Below are positions 37,601-47,929 of a stretch of DNA of 64,000 nt, piece after piece; position 1 is the first letter of the stretch, and each line of letters opens with the position of its first letter. The DNA is from Burkholderiales bacterium (GTDB lineage Bacteria > Pseudomonadota > Gammaproteobacteria > Burkholderiales > Burkholderiaceae_C). The DNA lies in assembly GCA_947381415.1 (NCBI GenBank), contig CANCVB010000001.1:62001-126000 (forward strand), in the 5' to 3' direction. Under the pieces are notes generated by a model. That model was not told the DNA's origin, did no database searches, and saw only the letters and a list, made by a program, of their open reading frames with translations. A program made the translations under genes and the position numbers.

Positions 37601-39349
37601 AGCAGCGCAGACCAAATCCAAATCAAGATGGCGCAAGGTGCCAAGCCGGGTGAGGGCGGTCAACTGCCTGGCACCAAGGTGTCCGAGTACATCGGCTTCT
37701 TGCGTTACTCGGTGCCGGGTGTGGGCCTCATTTCGCCACCTCCGCACCACGACATTTACTCCATTGAAGACCTGGCGCAACTCATCCACGACCTGAAAAA
37801 CGTCGCGCCCCACGCCGATGTCAGCGTCAAACTGGTCTCTGAGGTCGGTGTAGGCACCATCGCCGCAGGCGTGGCCAAGTGCAAGGCCGACCATGTGGTG
37901 ATCGCGGGCCACGACGGCGGCACCGGTGCCTCGCCCTGGTCCTCCATCAAGCACGCGGGCAGCCCTTGGGAAATCGGCTTGGCCGAAACCCAGCAAACCT
38001 TGGTGCTCAATGGTTTGCGCAGCCGCATTCGGGTGCAAACCGACGGCCAAATGAAAACCGGCCGCGACGTGGCCATTGGCGCCTTGTTGGGTGCCGACGA
38101 GTTTGGGTTTGCCACGGCGCCATTGGTGGTTGAAGGCTGCATCATGATGCGCAAATGCCACTTGAACACCTGCCCCGTGGGTGTGGCCACCCAAGACCCT
38201 TTGCTGCGCCAAAAATTCTCTGGCAAACCTGAACATGTGGTGAACTATTTCTTCTTTGTCGCCGAAGAAGTGCGTCACATCATGGCCCAGTTGGGCATCG
38301 CCAAGTTTGATGATTTGATTGGCCGTGCCGATTTGTTGGACATGAAAAAAGGCGTCGAGCATTGGAAGGCCCGTGGCCTGGACTTTGACCGACTGCTGGC
38401 CATGCCCGACGTGCCCCAAGGCACGCCCTTGCACCACACCGAAACCCAGGACCATGGTTTGGCCAAGGCCTTGGACAAGGTATTGATCGAGAAAAGCCGC
38501 GCCGCCATCGACAAAGGCGAGAAGGTGCAGTTCATGGAAGTCGCCCGCAACGTCAACCGCTCGGTCGGTGCCATGTTGTCAGGCGCGCTCACCCAAGTGC
38601 GACCCGAAGGCTTGCCCGACGACACGCTGCGCATCCAGTTGGAAGGCACGGGCGGTCAATCCTTTGGCGCGTTCTTGGCCAAGGGCATCACGCTGTATCT
38701 GATTGGCGACGCCAACGATTACACCGGCAAGGGTTTGTCAGGCGGTCGTGTGGTGGTCAGACCCAGCATCGATTTCCGTGGCGAGTCCACCCAAAACATC
38801 ATCGTGGGTAACACCGTGTTGTATGGCGCCACCAGCGGCGAAGCGTTTTTCAGCGGCGTCGCCGGTGAACGCTTTGCGGTGCGCCTCTCGGGCGCCACCG
38901 CCGTGGTCGAAGGCACGGGCGACCACGGTTGCGAGTACATGACCGGTGGCACCGTGGCTGTGCTGGGCAACACCGGCCGCAACTTTGCCGCTGGCATGAG
39001 TGGCGGCATTGCCTATGTGTATGACGAGGACGGTCAATTCGCCTCACGCTGCAACACCGCCATGGTCAGCTTGGACAAAGTGTTGGACGAAAAGACCCAA
39101 GCTGCCGACACCCCCCAAGCCCTGTGGCACCGCGCTCAAAGCGACGAGGCGCAGTTGAAAAAATTGCTCGAAGACCACCACCGTTGGACAGGCTCCAAAC
39201 GCGCCCGTGCCTTGCTGGATGACTGGGCGCAAGCCCGTACCAAGTTCGTCAAAGTCTTCCCCAACGAATACAAACGCGCCTTGGGTGAATTGGCCGCCGC
39301 CAGCACCGACAAACCCGCCAAGGCCAAAAAGGCCACGGCCAAGTCTTAA
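34658..39349 (+). CDS. gltB: Glutamate synthase, large (alpha) subunit
   Basis: Makes two glutamates from glutamine and 2-oxoglutarate with NADPH-derived electrons from GltD; cytoplasmic. 1563 residues from ATG 34658 (AAGGAAAA upstream). The N-terminal glutaminase nucleophile is Cys19 after a short propeptide ([12 protein letters not shown]). The FMN domain contains [10 protein letters not shown] and [18 protein letters not shown]. The 3Fe-4S cluster cysteines are in [16 protein letters not shown]. The C-terminal GXGXG region includes GGRVVVRP and [12 protein letters not shown]. Followed 24 bases later by gltD. Confidence 0.99.
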   Translation: MQPGFTHGLYDPAQEHDACGVGFVAHIKGAKTHAIVSQALKILENLDHRGAVGADKLMGDGAGILIQLPDALYREDMAKQGVALPPLGEYGVGMIFLPKENASRLACEQELERAIRAEGQVLLGWHDVPVNQDMPMSPRVRAKEPVIRQVFIGRGNDVIVQDALERKLYVIRKTASAAISHLNLKHGKEYYVPSMSSRTIIYKGLLLADQVGTYFQDLQDERCVSALGLVHQRFSTNTFPEWPLAHPYRYVAHNGEINTVKGNYNWMKAREGVMSSAVLGSDLKKLYPISFADQSDTATFDNCLELLTMAGYPISQAMMMMIPEPWENHSTMDPRRRAFYEYHAAMLEPWDGPASIVFTDGRQIGATLDRNGLRPSRYCITDDDLVIMGSESGVLPVPESKIVRKWRLQPGKMFLIDLEQGRMIDDEELKSGLANSKPYKQWIENLRIRLDDVAEHPVGSPEQSGISLLDRQQAFGYSQEDFKFLMAPMAANGEEALGSMGNDSPLAVLSNKNKSLYNYFKQLFAQVTNPPIDPIREAIVMSLVSFVGPKPNLLDINQVNPPMRLEVSQPVLDFQDMAKLRHIESMTQGKFKSATLDITYPMGWGHEGVEAKLASLCAEAVDHIKSGHNILIISDRAINATQVAIPALLALSAIHQHLVKEGLRTSAGLVVETGSAREVHHFAVLAGYGAEAVHPYLAMESLAAMHAELPGDLSADKAIYNYVKAIGKGLSKIMSKMGVSTYMSYCGAQLFEAIGVNSDTVAKYFTGTPSRVEGIGIFEIAEEAIRMHASAFSNDPVLATMLDAGGEYAWRSRGEDHMWSPDAIAKLQHSTRANNFSTYKEYAQLINDQSRRHMTLRGLFEFKIDPAKAIPLDQVEPAVEIVKRFATGAMSLGSISTEAHATLAVAMNRIGGKSNTGEGGEDPARYRNELKGIPIQTGESLKSVIGDKQVEVDMPLLAGDSLRSKIKQVASGRFGVTAEYLSSADQIQIKMAQGAKPGEGGQLPGTKVSEYIGFLRYSVPGVGLISPPPHHDIYSIEDLAQLIHDLKNVAPHADVSVKLVSEVGVGTIAAGVAKCKADHVVIAGHDGGTGASPWSSIKHAGSPWEIGLAETQQTLVLNGLRSRIRVQTDGQMKTGRDVAIGALLGADEFGFATAPLVVEGCIMMRKCHLNTCPVGVATQDPLLRQKFSGKPEHVVNYFFFVAEEVRHIMAQLGIAKFDDLIGRADLLDMKKGVEHWKARGLDFDRLLAMPDVPQGTPLHHTETQDHGLAKALDKVLIEKSRAAIDKGEKVQFMEVARNVNRSVGAMLSGALTQVRPEGLPDDTLRIQLEGTGGQSFGAFLAKGITLYLIGDANDYTGKGLSGGRVVVRPSIDFRGESTQNIIVGNTVLYGATSGEAFFSGVAGERFAVRLSGATAVVEGTGDHGCEYMTGGTVAVLGNTGRNFAAGMSGGIAYVYDEDGQFASRCNTAMVSLDKVLDEKTQAADTPQALWHRAQSDEAQLKKLLEDHHRWTGSKRARALLDDWAQARTKFVKVFPNEYKRALGELAAASTDKPAKAKKATAKS

Positions 39350-39373
39350 GCGCTCACAAAGGACACACGCATC

Positions 39374-40855
39374 ATGGGAAAAATCACTGGTTTCATGGAG
39401 TTTGAGCGAATCGAAGAGGGCTACAAGCCCGTGCCCGAGCGCTTGAAGCATTACAAAGAGTTTGTCATTGGCCTGACCCCAGCGCAGGCCAAGGACCAAA
39501 GCGCGCGTTGCATGGACTGCGGTACGCCGTTTTGCAACAACGGCTGCCCCGTCAACAACATCATCCCCGATTTCAATGATTTGGTGTTCAATGACGATTG
39601 GCACAACGCCCTCACGGTGTTGCACAGCACGAACAACTTCCCCGAGTTCACCGGCCGCATTTGCCCCGCACCCTGTGAAGCAGCGTGTGTGGTGAATTTC
39701 AACGGTGACGCGGTGGGCATCAAGTCCATCGAGCACGCCATCATCGACCGCGGCTGGGCCGAGGGCTGGGTCACGCCCCAACCATCCGCTGCCAAGACAG
39801 GTAAAACAGTTGCCATCATCGGCGCAGGCCCTGCGGGCTTGGCAGCCGCCCAACAGCTGGCGCGGGTCGGTCACGCGGTCACGGTGTTCGAGAAAAACGA
39901 CCGCGTCGGCGGTTTGCTGCGCTACGGCATCCCCGATTTCAAAATGGAGAAAAGCCACATCGACCGCCGAGTGGCGCAAATGGAAGCTGAAGGCGTGGTC
40001 TTCAAAACCGGCGTCTTGGTGGGCGCTTTGCCCAAAGACAGCAAGGTCACCAACTGGGCCAAAGAAACCATCTCTGCCGAGCAGTTGAAAAAAGAATTCG
40101 ACGCGGTGCTCTTGAGCGGTGGCTCTGAAGTGTCGCGTGACCTGCCTGTGCCAGGGCGTGAACTCGGCGGCGTGCATTTCGCCATGGAGTTTTTGCCGCA
40201 GCAAAACAAAGTCAATGCGGGCGACAAGCTCAAAGACCAACTGCGTGCGGATGGCAAACACGTCATCGTCATTGGCGGTGGCGACACCGGCAGCGATTGT
40301 GTCGGCACCAGCACCCGCCATGGCGCGGCCAGCGTCACCCAGTTCGAGGTCATGCCCATGCCGCCCGAGCATGAAGACAAGCCCTTGGTTTGGCCATATT
40401 GGCCCCTCAAGTTGCGCACCAGTTCCAGCCATGAAGAGGGCCAAGAAAAAGGTGTTCTCCAGCGTGAGTTCGCCATTTCCACCAAAGAATTCATCGGCAA
40501 AAACGGCCACATCACGGGCCTGAAAACCGTGCATGTCGAGATGAAAGACGGCAAGCTCACCGAAGTCCCAGGCACCGAAAAAGAATACCAAGCCGATATG
40601 GTGCTCTTGGCCATGGGCTTTACCAACCCTGTGGCCAGTGTGCTCGAAGCCTTTGGTGTGGACAAAGACGCCAGAGGCAACGCCCGCGCCCACACCGAAG
40701 AGGGCAGTGGCTACATCACCAATGTGCCCAAGGTGTTTGCCGCAGGTGACATGCGCCGAGGCCAGTCGCTGGTGGTGTGGGCCATCCGCGAAGGCCGCCA
40801 AGCCGCGCGCACCATTGACCAGTACCTGATGGGCGAGAGCGACTTACCGCGTTAA
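39374..40855 (+). CDS. gltD: Glutamate synthase, small (beta) subunit
   Basis: FAD/NADPH subunit that feeds electrons to GltB. 493 residues. N-terminal Fe-S cysteines in [18 protein letters not shown] and [13 protein letters not shown], an FAD-binding [14 protein letters not shown], and an NADPH-binding [11 protein letters not shown] are clear. It ends with the FAD-contacting [19 protein letters not shown]. In an operon with gltB. mlaF starts 11 bases after its stop. Confidence 0.99.
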   Translation: MGKITGFMEFERIEEGYKPVPERLKHYKEFVIGLTPAQAKDQSARCMDCGTPFCNNGCPVNNIIPDFNDLVFNDDWHNALTVLHSTNNFPEFTGRICPAPCEAACVVNFNGDAVGIKSIEHAIIDRGWAEGWVTPQPSAAKTGKTVAIIGAGPAGLAAAQQLARVGHAVTVFEKNDRVGGLLRYGIPDFKMEKSHIDRRVAQMEAEGVVFKTGVLVGALPKDSKVTNWAKETISAEQLKKEFDAVLLSGGSEVSRDLPVPGRELGGVHFAMEFLPQQNKVNAGDKLKDQLRADGKHVIVIGGGDTGSDCVGTSTRHGAASVTQFEVMPMPPEHEDKPLVWPYWPLKLRTSSSHEEGQEKGVLQREFAISTKEFIGKNGHITGLKTVHVEMKDGKLTEVPGTEKEYQADMVLLAMGFTNPVASVLEAFGVDKDARGNARAHTEEGSGYITNVPKVFAAGDMRRGQSLVVWAIREGRQAARTIDQYLMGESDLPR

Positions 40856-40866
40856 AGTACCGGTAC

Positions 40867-41691
40867 ATGTCGTCTCCCTCCTCTTCATTGGTCGTTTTAC
40901 GCGATTTGCACTTCGGCTATGGTGACCGTCCTATTTTGGAAGGCGTCAGCTTGGCAGTGCCGCGCGGCAAAATCACCGCGCTGATGGGGGCATCCGGGGG
41001 CGGCAAAACCACGGTGTTGCGTTTGATTGGCGGGCAGTACAAAGCCCAGTCGGGCAGCTTGCAGTTTGACGGCCAAGAGGTCGCCCAGCTCACACACACA
41101 CAGTTGTATGCCGCACGGCGACGCATGGGCATGCTGTTTCAGTTCGGTGCGTTGTTCACGGACATCAGCGTGTTTGACAACGTCGCGTTTCCGCTGCGTG
41201 AGCACACCAGCTTGCCAGAGTCCATGGTGCGCGACATTGTGTTGATGAAATTAGAGGCCGTGGGTTTGCGTGGTGCACGGGATTTGTTGCCCAGTGAAAT
41301 TTCGGGCGGTATGGCTCGGCGTGTGGCCTTGGCGCGCGCCATCGCATTGGACCCCGAGTTGGTCATGTATGACGAGCCATTTGCGGGCTTGGACCCGATT
41401 TCTTTGGGCACGGCGGCGCGCTTGATTCGACAATTGAATGATGCCCTGGGCTTGACCAGTATCGTGGTGTCACACGATTTGGATGAAACCTTTGCCATCG
41501 CCGATCAGGTGGTTGTGCTGGCCAATGGCCGCATTGCCGCGCAAGGCACGCCTGACGAGGTGCGCCAAAGCACAGACCCCTTGGTGCACCAGTTTGTCAG
41601 CGCCGCGCCTGATGGCCCGGTGCGCTTTCATTACCCCGCAGCTTCAGCCGGCCAAGACTTTGGCGTGCACAGTCCCCAAGGGCGGGCATGA
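40867..41691 (+). CDS. mlaF: Phospholipid-transport ABC ATPase MlaF
   Basis: The ATPase of the MlaFEDB inner-membrane complex that moves phospholipids across the envelope and keeps outer-leaflet asymmetry. 274 residues with Walker A GASGGGKTTV, Q-loop QFGALF, signature ISGGMARRVALARA, Walker B LVMYDEPFAGLD and switch SHDLDE. Overlaps mlaE by ATGA and heads the mlaFEDACB order. Confidence 0.96.
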   Translation: MSSPSSSLVVLRDLHFGYGDRPILEGVSLAVPRGKITALMGASGGGKTTVLRLIGGQYKAQSGSLQFDGQEVAQLTHTQLYAARRRMGMLFQFGALFTDISVFDNVAFPLREHTSLPESMVRDIVLMKLEAVGLRGARDLLPSEISGGMARRVALARAIALDPELVMYDEPFAGLDPISLGTAARLIRQLNDALGLTSIVVSHDLDETFAIADQVVVLANGRIAAQGTPDEVRQSTDPLVHQFVSAAPDGPVRFHYPAASAGQDFGVHSPQGRA

Positions 41692-42470
41692 TGTTGCGCA
41701 GCTTGTCACACCTCGGCTGGCGCACCCGCACATGGCTGGCCGACATTGGTCATGCGGCGCGCTTGTTTGTGCAGTTGCTGGCCTGTGCACCCGCGTGTTT
41801 GCGTCGCTTTGGTTTGGTGCGAGACCAAATGCATTTTTTGGGCAATTACTCCTTGGCCATTATTTCGGTCTCGGGTTTGTTCGTGGGCTTTGTGTTGGGC
41901 TTGCAAGGCTATTACACCTTGCAGCGTTATGGCTCAGCCTCGGCTTTGGGTTTGTTGGTCGCGCTGAGCTTGGTGCGTGAACTCGGCCCCGTGGTCAGCG
42001 CATTGTTGTTTGCCGGCCGTGCCGGCACCTCTTTGACAGCCGAGATTGGGTTGATGAAAGCCGGCGAGCAACTCAGCGCCATGGAGATGATGGCCATCGA
42101 CCCGGTTCAACGCATTTTGGCACCCCGTTTTTGGGGCGGTGTGCTGGTCATGCCTATCTTGGCGGCCGTCTTCAGTGCGGTGGGCATTTTGGGCGGTTGG
42201 GTGGTTGGCGTCTTGATGATTGGCGTGGACAGCGGCTCGTTTTGGGGGCAAATGCAAAGTGGCGTCGATGTCTGGCAGGATGTGGGCAATGGGGTGATCA
42301 AGAGTGTGGTGTTTGGCATCACCGTGAGTTTTGTGGCCTTGCGCCAAGGCTTTGAGGCGCAGCCCACACCGGAGGGTGTGGCGCGGGCAACCACGCGAAC
42401 GGTGGTGATGGCTTCGTTAAGCGTGCTGGCTTTAGACTTTGTGCTCACTGCACTGATGTTTTCTATTTGA
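41688..42470 (+). CDS. mlaE: Phospholipid-transport permease MlaE
   Basis: The integral permease of the Mla complex, 260 residues. About five membrane segments are visible. The conserved MlaE core VRELGPVVSALLFAGRAGTSLTAEIGLMKAGEQL and EMMAIDPVQRILAPRFWGGV (each continued in the protein) identifies it. Translationally coupled to mlaF; mlaD follows 13 bases later. Confidence 0.96.
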   Translation: MMLRSLSHLGWRTRTWLADIGHAARLFVQLLACAPACLRRFGLVRDQMHFLGNYSLAIISVSGLFVGFVLGLQGYYTLQRYGSASALGLLVALSLVRELGPVVSALLFAGRAGTSLTAEIGLMKAGEQLSAMEMMAIDPVQRILAPRFWGGVLVMPILAAVFSAVGILGGWVVGVLMIGVDSGSFWGQMQSGVDVWQDVGNGVIKSVVFGITVSFVALRQGFEAQPTPEGVARATTRTVVMASLSVLALDFVLTALMFSI

Positions 42471-42483
42471 AGGGGCTGAAAGA

Positions 42484-42960
42484 ATGCAACGCTCGAGTAA
42501 CGATGTTTGGGTGGGCTTGCTGGTGCTCATTGGCACAGCGGCCTTGCTGTTTTTGGCTTTGCAGTCGGCAAATTTGCTGAGCTTGAATTTCCAAAAAAAC
42601 TATACCGTCTCAGCCATGTTTGACAACATTGGTGGCTTGAAAAAGCAAGCGGCCGTTAAAAGCGCGGGCGTGGTGGTGGGGAGGGTCAAGGAGATCGTGT
42701 TTGACGGCAAAAGCTACCAAGCCAAAGTGGTGATGGCCATCGAAGCGCAGCACCAGTTCCCCAAAGACAGTTCCCTGAAAATCTTGACCAGCGGCTTGCT
42801 GGGTGAGCAGTACATCGGTATTGAGGCCGGTGCGGACGAAAAAGTGCTGGCCGAAGGCGACAAAGTGCAAGATACCCAGTCGGCTGTGGTGTTAGAGAAT
42901 CTCATCAGTCGCTTCCTCTACAACAAGGCCGCCGAGCCTGCTACCCCAGAAAGCAAATAA
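42484..42960 (+). CDS. mlaD: MCE-domain protein MlaD
   Basis: A single-pass inner-membrane protein (158 residues) whose periplasmic MCE ring forms the lipid channel on MlaFE. Membrane segment VGLLVLIGTAALLFLALQSA is followed by the MCE domain with FDNIGGLKKQAAVKSAGVVVG and SLKILTSGLLGEQYIGIE. It is a short form with one MCE repeat, as usual for MlaD. Confidence 0.95.
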   Translation: MQRSSNDVWVGLLVLIGTAALLFLALQSANLLSLNFQKNYTVSAMFDNIGGLKKQAAVKSAGVVVGRVKEIVFDGKSYQAKVVMAIEAQHQFPKDSSLKILTSGLLGEQYIGIEAGADEKVLAEGDKVQDTQSAVVLENLISRFLYNKAAEPATPESK

Positions 42961-42964
42961 ACCT

Positions 42965-43723
42965 ATGCACCGTTTGACGTCTTGTCTCAGCCTGTGGCTG
43001 GCAACGCTGTTGTTGGCTTTGGTGGGCTGTGCCAGCACGTCAGGGGGCAATCCGCTCGACCCCTTTGAGGCCACCAATCGCAAGATCGATGCGTTCAATG
43101 AAAACCTTGACCAAGCGGTGTTGAAGCCCGTGGCCAAGTCTTACAAAGACTACACCCCAGACCTGTTGCAAACCACGGTCAAAAACTTTTTTGGCAATTT
43201 GCGCGATATGTGGTCGGTGGTGAACAACGGCTTGCAACTCAAGCCCAAGGAAACCGTTGAAACTGGTATGCGGGTGGCGGTCAACTCCATCATTGGTTTG
43301 TATGGTTTATTTGATGTGGGAACCCCGATGGGTTTGCAAAGACACACGGCGGACTTTGGCCAAACCTTGGGTTACTGGGGCATGCCTTCGGGGCCGTATG
43401 TGGTGTTGCCTTTGCTGGGGCCGTCCACCGTCCGTGACACTGCCGCGTTGGTGGTGGACCAGCGCGGTGACCCTTGGGCCCAAATCAACCCGGTGGCCAG
43501 CCGAAACGAAGGGATTGCCTTGCGTTTGGTAGATAAAAGAGCCCAGTTTTTGGGCTTGGATGACCGCTTGAGCGAGGTGGCTTTGGACAAATACAGTTTT
43601 GTGCGCGATGCCTATTTGCAAAAACGCCGTGCCGAGGTGCGCCGAGGGCCCCCGTCAGATGTGGACGAGCTGGAAGAAAAAAACAATGATCTTGATCAAG
43701 AAAGCAAGTCAAATGACCAATAA
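42965..43723 (+). CDS. mlaA: Outer-membrane lipoprotein MlaA (VacJ)
   Basis: Removes mislocalised phospholipids from the outer leaflet and hands them to MlaC. 252 residues with lipobox LVGC (C in LALVGCAS) and the VacJ motifs DPFEATNRKIDAFNENLD, FFGNLRDMW, GMPSGPYVVLPLLGPSTVRD and RNEGIALRLVDKRAQFLGLD. The C-terminal tail is charged and probably disordered. The stop abuts the region preceding mlaC. Confidence 0.96.
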   Translation: MHRLTSCLSLWLATLLLALVGCASTSGGNPLDPFEATNRKIDAFNENLDQAVLKPVAKSYKDYTPDLLQTTVKNFFGNLRDMWSVVNNGLQLKPKETVETGMRVAVNSIIGLYGLFDVGTPMGLQRHTADFGQTLGYWGMPSGPYVVLPLLGPSTVRDTAALVVDQRGDPWAQINPVASRNEGIALRLVDKRAQFLGLDDRLSEVALDKYSFVRDAYLQKRRAEVRRGPPSDVDELEEKNNDLDQESKSNDQ

Positions 43724-43758
43724 TGGTCGCCTCACCTGATCACGATGAAGGCATGAAC

Positions 43759-44415
43759 ATGTTTCTCTATTCCCCTGCTGGTTTGACGGCCAGCTTCAAG
43801 AATCTGTGCCTGGGGTTGTGTGTGGCGGTTGTGGCTTTGGCGCAGCCAGCCTATGCCAATCCACAAGCACCAGACGTGTTCATGCAGCAGTTGTCCAATG
43901 ACTTGCTGGAGGTGGTGCGCAAAGACCCCGCTGTCAAATCAGGGGACTTGCAAAAACTGGCCAACCTGGTGGACACGCGGGTGTTGCCCAATGTCAACTT
44001 TCAACGCATGACCGCCTCTGCCGTCGGCCCTGCTTGGCGGCAAGCCAGTCCTGAGCAGCAAAAGCGCTTGCAAGAAGAATTCAAACTGCTGTTGGTGCGA
44101 AGTTATGCAGGCGCGCTGTCGCAGGCCAAGGACACCCATACCATTGTCGTCAAAGGATTTAAAGGCGCGGCCGAAGACAGCGAGGTGGTGGTGCGCTCGG
44201 AAATTCGGGGCGGCAACGAACCCATTCCCTTGGACTACCGCTTAGAAAAAAGCTCCGATGCACCCGGTGGCTGGAAGATTTACAACTTCAATGTATTGGG
44301 CGTGTGGTTGGTCGATAACTACCGCACCCAGTTTGCGCAAGAAATCAACGCCAAAGGCGTGGACGGCTTGATCGCCACCTTGAGCGAGCGCAACAAAGCC
44401 AACAGCCGCAAGTGA
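43759..44415 (+). CDS. mlaC: Periplasmic phospholipid shuttle MlaC
   Basis: Carries phospholipids between MlaA and MlaFEDB. A signal peptide (CLGLCVAVVALAQPAYA) precedes the MlaC domain with DTRVLPNVNFQRMTASAVG, WRQASPEQQKRLQEEFK and the ending NVLGVWLVDNYR. I chose ATG 43759 since AAGG stands 7 bases upstream; the in-frame ATG at 43753 is too close to that site. Overlaps mlaB by GTGA. Confidence 0.95.
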   Translation: MFLYSPAGLTASFKNLCLGLCVAVVALAQPAYANPQAPDVFMQQLSNDLLEVVRKDPAVKSGDLQKLANLVDTRVLPNVNFQRMTASAVGPAWRQASPEQQKRLQEEFKLLLVRSYAGALSQAKDTHTIVVKGFKGAAEDSEVVVRSEIRGGNEPIPLDYRLEKSSDAPGGWKIYNFNVLGVWLVDNYRTQFAQEINAKGVDGLIATLSERNKANSRK

Positions 44416-44696
44416 ACGCCGGCCCTGTTTTCCAGTTGCCTGCGCAACTCACCCACGACCAAGCGGCGTCGGTCGCACAGCAATTGGGCGCACTGGCCAA
44501 AACCCAAAGCGTGTTGCGGGTGGATGCCTCTGGTTTGAAGCAATTTGACTCCTCTGCTTTGGCGGTGCTGTTGACGGGTTTGCGCGATGCGGCGCAACAC
44601 CACCGTGTCATGCAGGTGGTCGGTTTGCCGCCCAAGGCCTTGGCCTTGGCGCGTGTTTATGGCATCGAAGATTTATTGCAACTCAGCCCTGCTTAG
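44412..44696 (+). CDS. mlaB: STAS-domain regulator MlaB
   Basis: A 94-residue cytoplasmic STAS protein that binds MlaF and supports assembly of the complex. The GTG start overlaps the mlaC stop. The STAS core VLRVDASGLKQFDSSALAVLL contains the conserved Ser, although the long quote is one motif of the fold. Position at the end of mlaFEDACB strongly supports the call. Confidence 0.9.
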   Translation: MNAGPVFQLPAQLTHDQAASVAQQLGALAKTQSVLRVDASGLKQFDSSALAVLLTGLRDAAQHHRVMQVVGLPPKALALARVYGIEDLLQLSPA

Positions 44697-44735
44697 CTGC
44701 CAAGCCCGCAAGCCTTAGAATCAGGGGCTTCACTT

Positions 44736-45641
44736 ATGACAGCCATTTCCTTTCAGTCCGTCTGTAAAAGCTTTAACGGCACCCGTGGCACGTTCAAGGC
44801 TTTAGACAATGTCAGCTTTGATATTCAGCAAGGCGAGTTTTTTGGCCTCTTGGGCCCGAACGGCGCAGGCAAAACCACCCTTATCAGCATTTTGGCGGGC
44901 TTGTTGCAGCCCAGCAGCGGCCATATCCATGTGCAGGGCTTGGATGTGCAAACCCAATCGGCCCAGGTGCGCAAACGCTTGGGTGTGGTGCCGCAAGAAC
45001 TGGTGTTCGACCCATTTTTCACGGTGCGCGAAGCCCTGCGGTTTCAGTCGGGCTACTTTGGCATCACCGGCAACGACGCTTGGTTGGACGAGCTGCTCGA
45101 ATGTTTGGGCTTGGCCGACAAAGCCAACCACAACATGCGCCAACTCTCTGGCGGCATGAAGCGGCGTGTGCTGGTGGCGCAAGCCCTGGTGCACAAACCC
45201 CCCGTCATCGTGCTGGACGAACCCACCGCTGGCGTGGACGTGGAGTTGCGCCAAACCCTGTGGCAATTCATTGCACGCTTGAACCGCGAAGGCCACACCG
45301 TGCTTTTGACCACGCATTATTTGGAAGAGGCCGAGGCTTTGTGCAACCGCATCGCCATGCTGAAAAACGGCAAGGTGGTGGCGCTGGACAACACCAGCAG
45401 CTTGCTGAAAAACGCCTCCAGCAACGTCTTGCGCTTCAAGCTCGACGCGCAGTTGCCGCCGGAATTGGCCGCGCAAGCCCGCGTCACGGGGCGCATCGTG
45501 CAGTTCCCGGCGCATGACGCGGCGCAAATTGAAAACTACCTGGCAGCGGTGCGCCAAGCGGGTTTGGTGGCCGAGGACGTGGAAATTCGCAAAGCCGATT
45601 TGGAAGACGTGTTTTTGGATGTCATGGGGGCTGCGTCATGA
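44736..45641 (+). CDS. ABC-2 exporter ATP-binding protein (YadG-like)
   Basis: An ATPase of 301 residues with Walker A GPNGAGKTTLIS, signature LSGGMKRRVLVAQA, Walker B VIVLDEPTAGVD and switch TTHYLEE. The C-terminal extension is typical of DrrA/YadG ATPases. Pairs with the downstream permease through an ATGA overlap. The exported substrate is unknown. Sits after the mla genes and before bolA-murA, as in related genomes. Confidence 0.92.
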   Translation: MTAISFQSVCKSFNGTRGTFKALDNVSFDIQQGEFFGLLGPNGAGKTTLISILAGLLQPSSGHIHVQGLDVQTQSAQVRKRLGVVPQELVFDPFFTVREALRFQSGYFGITGNDAWLDELLECLGLADKANHNMRQLSGGMKRRVLVAQALVHKPPVIVLDEPTAGVDVELRQTLWQFIARLNREGHTVLLTTHYLEEAEALCNRIAMLKNGKVVALDNTSSLLKNASSNVLRFKLDAQLPPELAAQARVTGRIVQFPAHDAAQIENYLAAVRQAGLVAEDVEIRKADLEDVFLDVMGAAS

Positions 45642-46393
45642 CGGGTTGGCAAGCCTTGTTTTACAAAGAGGTGCTGCGCTTTTGGAAGGTCAGCGCCCAA
45701 ACCATTGCCGCGCCAGTGCTGACCGCGTTGTTGTACATGCTCATTTTTGGCCATTTGCTGGAAGGCCGCATCACGGTCTATGACAGCGTGAGTTACACCG
45801 CGTTTTTGGTGCCTGGTTTGGTGATGATGAGCTTGTTGCAAAACGCCTTTGCCAACAGTTCCTCGTCCATGGTGCAAAGCAAGATGATGGGCAACCTGGT
45901 GTTCATTTTGCTCACTCCCCTGGGGCCGCTCAGTTGGTTTGCCGCCTATGTGCTGGCCGCGGTGGTGCGCGGCATGGCGGTGGGCTTGGGCGTGTTGTTG
46001 GTGACGGTGTGGTTTGCGCCGCTCACCGTGGTTGCTCCTTTGTGGATCGTGGTGTTCGCCCTGTTGGGTGCGGCCATGCTGGGCACCTTGGGGCTCATCG
46101 CTGGCTTGTGGGCCGACAAGTTCGACCAGATGTCCACCTTCCAAAATTTCCTCATCACGCCCATGACGTTTTTGAGTGGCGTGTTTTATTCCATCCATTC
46201 CCTGCCGCCGTTTTGGCAGCAGGTCAGCCACCTCAACCCGTTTTTCTACATGATCGACGGGTTCCGCTACGGCTTTTTCGGGGTGAGCGATGTCTCACCA
46301 TGGATCAGCCTGGGCTTGGTGGGCACTGCATTTGTGTTGGTGGCCGCATTGGCGCTACATTTGCTGCGCATCGGCTACAAAATTCGGGGCTAA
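45638..46393 (+). CDS. ABC-2 type permease (YadH-like)
   Basis: An integral membrane protein of 251 residues with six hydrophobic segments and the ABC-2 motif FLITPMTFLSGVFYS followed by FYMIDGFRYGFFG. Forms an exporter with the preceding ATPase. YadGH-type transporters have no settled substrate. Adjacent to bolA (3 bases between stop and start). Confidence 0.92.
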   Translation: MTGWQALFYKEVLRFWKVSAQTIAAPVLTALLYMLIFGHLLEGRITVYDSVSYTAFLVPGLVMMSLLQNAFANSSSSMVQSKMMGNLVFILLTPLGPLSWFAAYVLAAVVRGMAVGLGVLLVTVWFAPLTVVAPLWIVVFALLGAAMLGTLGLIAGLWADKFDQMSTFQNFLITPMTFLSGVFYSIHSLPPFWQQVSHLNPFFYMIDGFRYGFFGVSDVSPWISLGLVGTAFVLVAALALHLLRIGYKIRG

Positions 46394-46396
46394 ACC

Positions 46397-46645
46397 ATGA
46401 CCGCAGACCAGATTGAAACCATGATCGCCACAGGCTTGCCCTGTGAACACGTGCAGGTGCAAGGCGATGGTCGCCATTGGTATGCCACCGTGGTCACCTC
46501 GGCTTTCGAGGGCCTGCGCCCGATTCAGCGCCACCAAAAGGTCTATGCCACCTTGGGCGACAAAATGGCCAACGACGAGGTGCATGCCTTGTCCATGAAA
46601 ACTTTTACGCCTGCCGAGTGGCAAGCCCAGTCCACCAGCGCCTGA
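46397..46645 (+). CDS. BolA-family protein (IbaG/YrbA-like)
   Basis: An 82-residue cytoplasmic protein of the BolA family, which partners monothiol glutaredoxins in Fe-S trafficking. The class II KH-like fold is seen in VQVQGDGRHWYATVV, the conserved RHQKVYATLGD helix, and VHALSMKTFTPAEW with the family His. Location before murA is characteristic of IbaG. Confidence 0.93.
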   Translation: MTADQIETMIATGLPCEHVQVQGDGRHWYATVVTSAFEGLRPIQRHQKVYATLGDKMANDEVHALSMKTFTPAEWQAQSTSA

Positions 46646-46651
46646 CACGCC

Positions 46652-47929
46652 ATGGACAAATTGTTGATTCGTGGCGGACGCCTTTTGCAAGGCGAGGTGT
46701 CGATTGCCGGTGCGAAAAACGCCGCCCTGCCTGAGTTGTGCGCGGCCTTGCTCACTGCTGACACCCTCACCCTGCGCAATGTGCCGCGTCTTCAAGACGT
46801 GTCGACCATGGTCAAGCTGATCCGCCACATGGGTGTCAGCGCCGAGCGCAACGAAGCGGGCGACATGGTGCTGAACGCAGGCGCACTGCACACCCCCGAA
46901 GCGCCTTACGAGTTGGTGAAAACCATGCGCGCCTCGGTCCTCGCTTTGGGCCCTTTGTTGGCGCGGTTTGGCCATGCCAAGGTGTCCTTGCCAGGGGGTT
47001 GCGCCATTGGCACACGCCCTGTGGATCAGCACATCAAGGGCTTGCAGGCCATGGGCGCGGTGATCGATGTGGAGCAGGGCTACATGGTGGCCCGTCTCAA
47101 AGACGGCCGGACCCGGCTGCAAGGTGCGCGCATCGCCACCGACATGGTGACCGTCACCGGCACTGAAAACTTCCTCATGGCGGCGTGTTTGGCCGAGGGT
47201 GAAACCGTGTTGGAAAACGCGGCGCAAGAGCCCGAGATTCCCGACTTAGCTGAACTGCTGATCGCCATGGGTGCCCAGATTGAAGGCCATGGCACCAGCC
47301 GCATCCACATCCAAGGCGTGGACCAACTGCATGGTGCCACGCACAGCGTGGTGGCCGACCGCATTGAAGCGGGCACGTTTTTGTGCGCCGTGGCCGCCAC
47401 CGGTGGCGAGGTGGTGTTGCAACACGCGCGAGGCGACCATTTGGAAGCCGTCATCGACAAATTGCGTGACGCGGGTGTGCAGATCGAAGCGGTGACGGGC
47501 GGTTTGAGTGTGCGCTCACCAGGCCCTGCCTTTGCGCATTTGAAGGCCCAAAGTTTTCGCACCACCGAATACCCCGGCTTCCCCACAGACATGCAAGCCC
47601 AGTTCATGGTGCTCAACGCGGTGTCGCAAGGCAGCGCCAAGGTGACCGAGACCATTTTTGAAAACCGCTTCATGCACGTCAACGAGTTGCTGCGCCTCGG
47701 TGCCCACATTCAAATTGACGGCAAGGTGGCGATGGTGGAGGGCGTGGCCAAACTCTCGGGTGCCACGGTCATGGCCACCGATTTGCGCGCCTCGGCCAGT
47801 TTGGTGATTGCCGGCTTGGTCGCCGCAGGCGAGACCGTGGTGGACCGCATTTACCATTTGGACCGCGGCTATGACCGCATGGAAGACAAACTGCGCGCCT
47901 TGGGCGCGGACATCGAAAGAAACCGATGA
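46652..47929 (+). CDS. murA: UDP-N-acetylglucosamine 1-carboxyvinyltransferase
   Basis: First committed step of peptidoglycan synthesis: enolpyruvyl transfer from PEP to UDP-GlcNAc. 425 residues. N-terminal [12 protein letters not shown]-reactive Cys117 in [15 protein letters not shown], and [13 protein letters not shown] are present. The Cys means normal fosfomycin sensitivity would be expected. Overlaps hisG by ATGA. Confidence 0.98.
   Translation: MDKLLIRGGRLLQGEVSIAGAKNAALPELCAALLTADTLTLRNVPRLQDVSTMVKLIRHMGVSAERNEAGDMVLNAGALHTPEAPYELVKTMRASVLALGPLLARFGHAKVSLPGGCAIGTRPVDQHIKGLQAMGAVIDVEQGYMVARLKDGRTRLQGARIATDMVTVTGTENFLMAACLAEGETVLENAAQEPEIPDLAELLIAMGAQIEGHGTSRIHIQGVDQLHGATHSVVADRIEAGTFLCAVAATGGEVVLQHARGDHLEAVIDKLRDAGVQIEAVTGGLSVRSPGPAFAHLKAQSFRTTEYPGFPTDMQAQFMVLNAVSQGSAKVTETIFENRFMHVNELLRLGAHIQIDGKVAMVEGVAKLSGATVMATDLRASASLVIAGLVAAGETVVDRIYHLDRGYDRMEDKLRALGADIERNR

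Noticed and set aside
36758..38455. Open frame of about 565 codons antisense to gltB, and a similar one antisense to gltD (39044-40801)
   Set aside because: Mirror frames of strongly biased genes; His- and Gly-rich nonsense without domains.
40857..40866. Perfect palindrome GTACCGGTAC just before mlaF
   Set aside because: Only ten bases, fully self-complementary and close to the start codon; likely chance.
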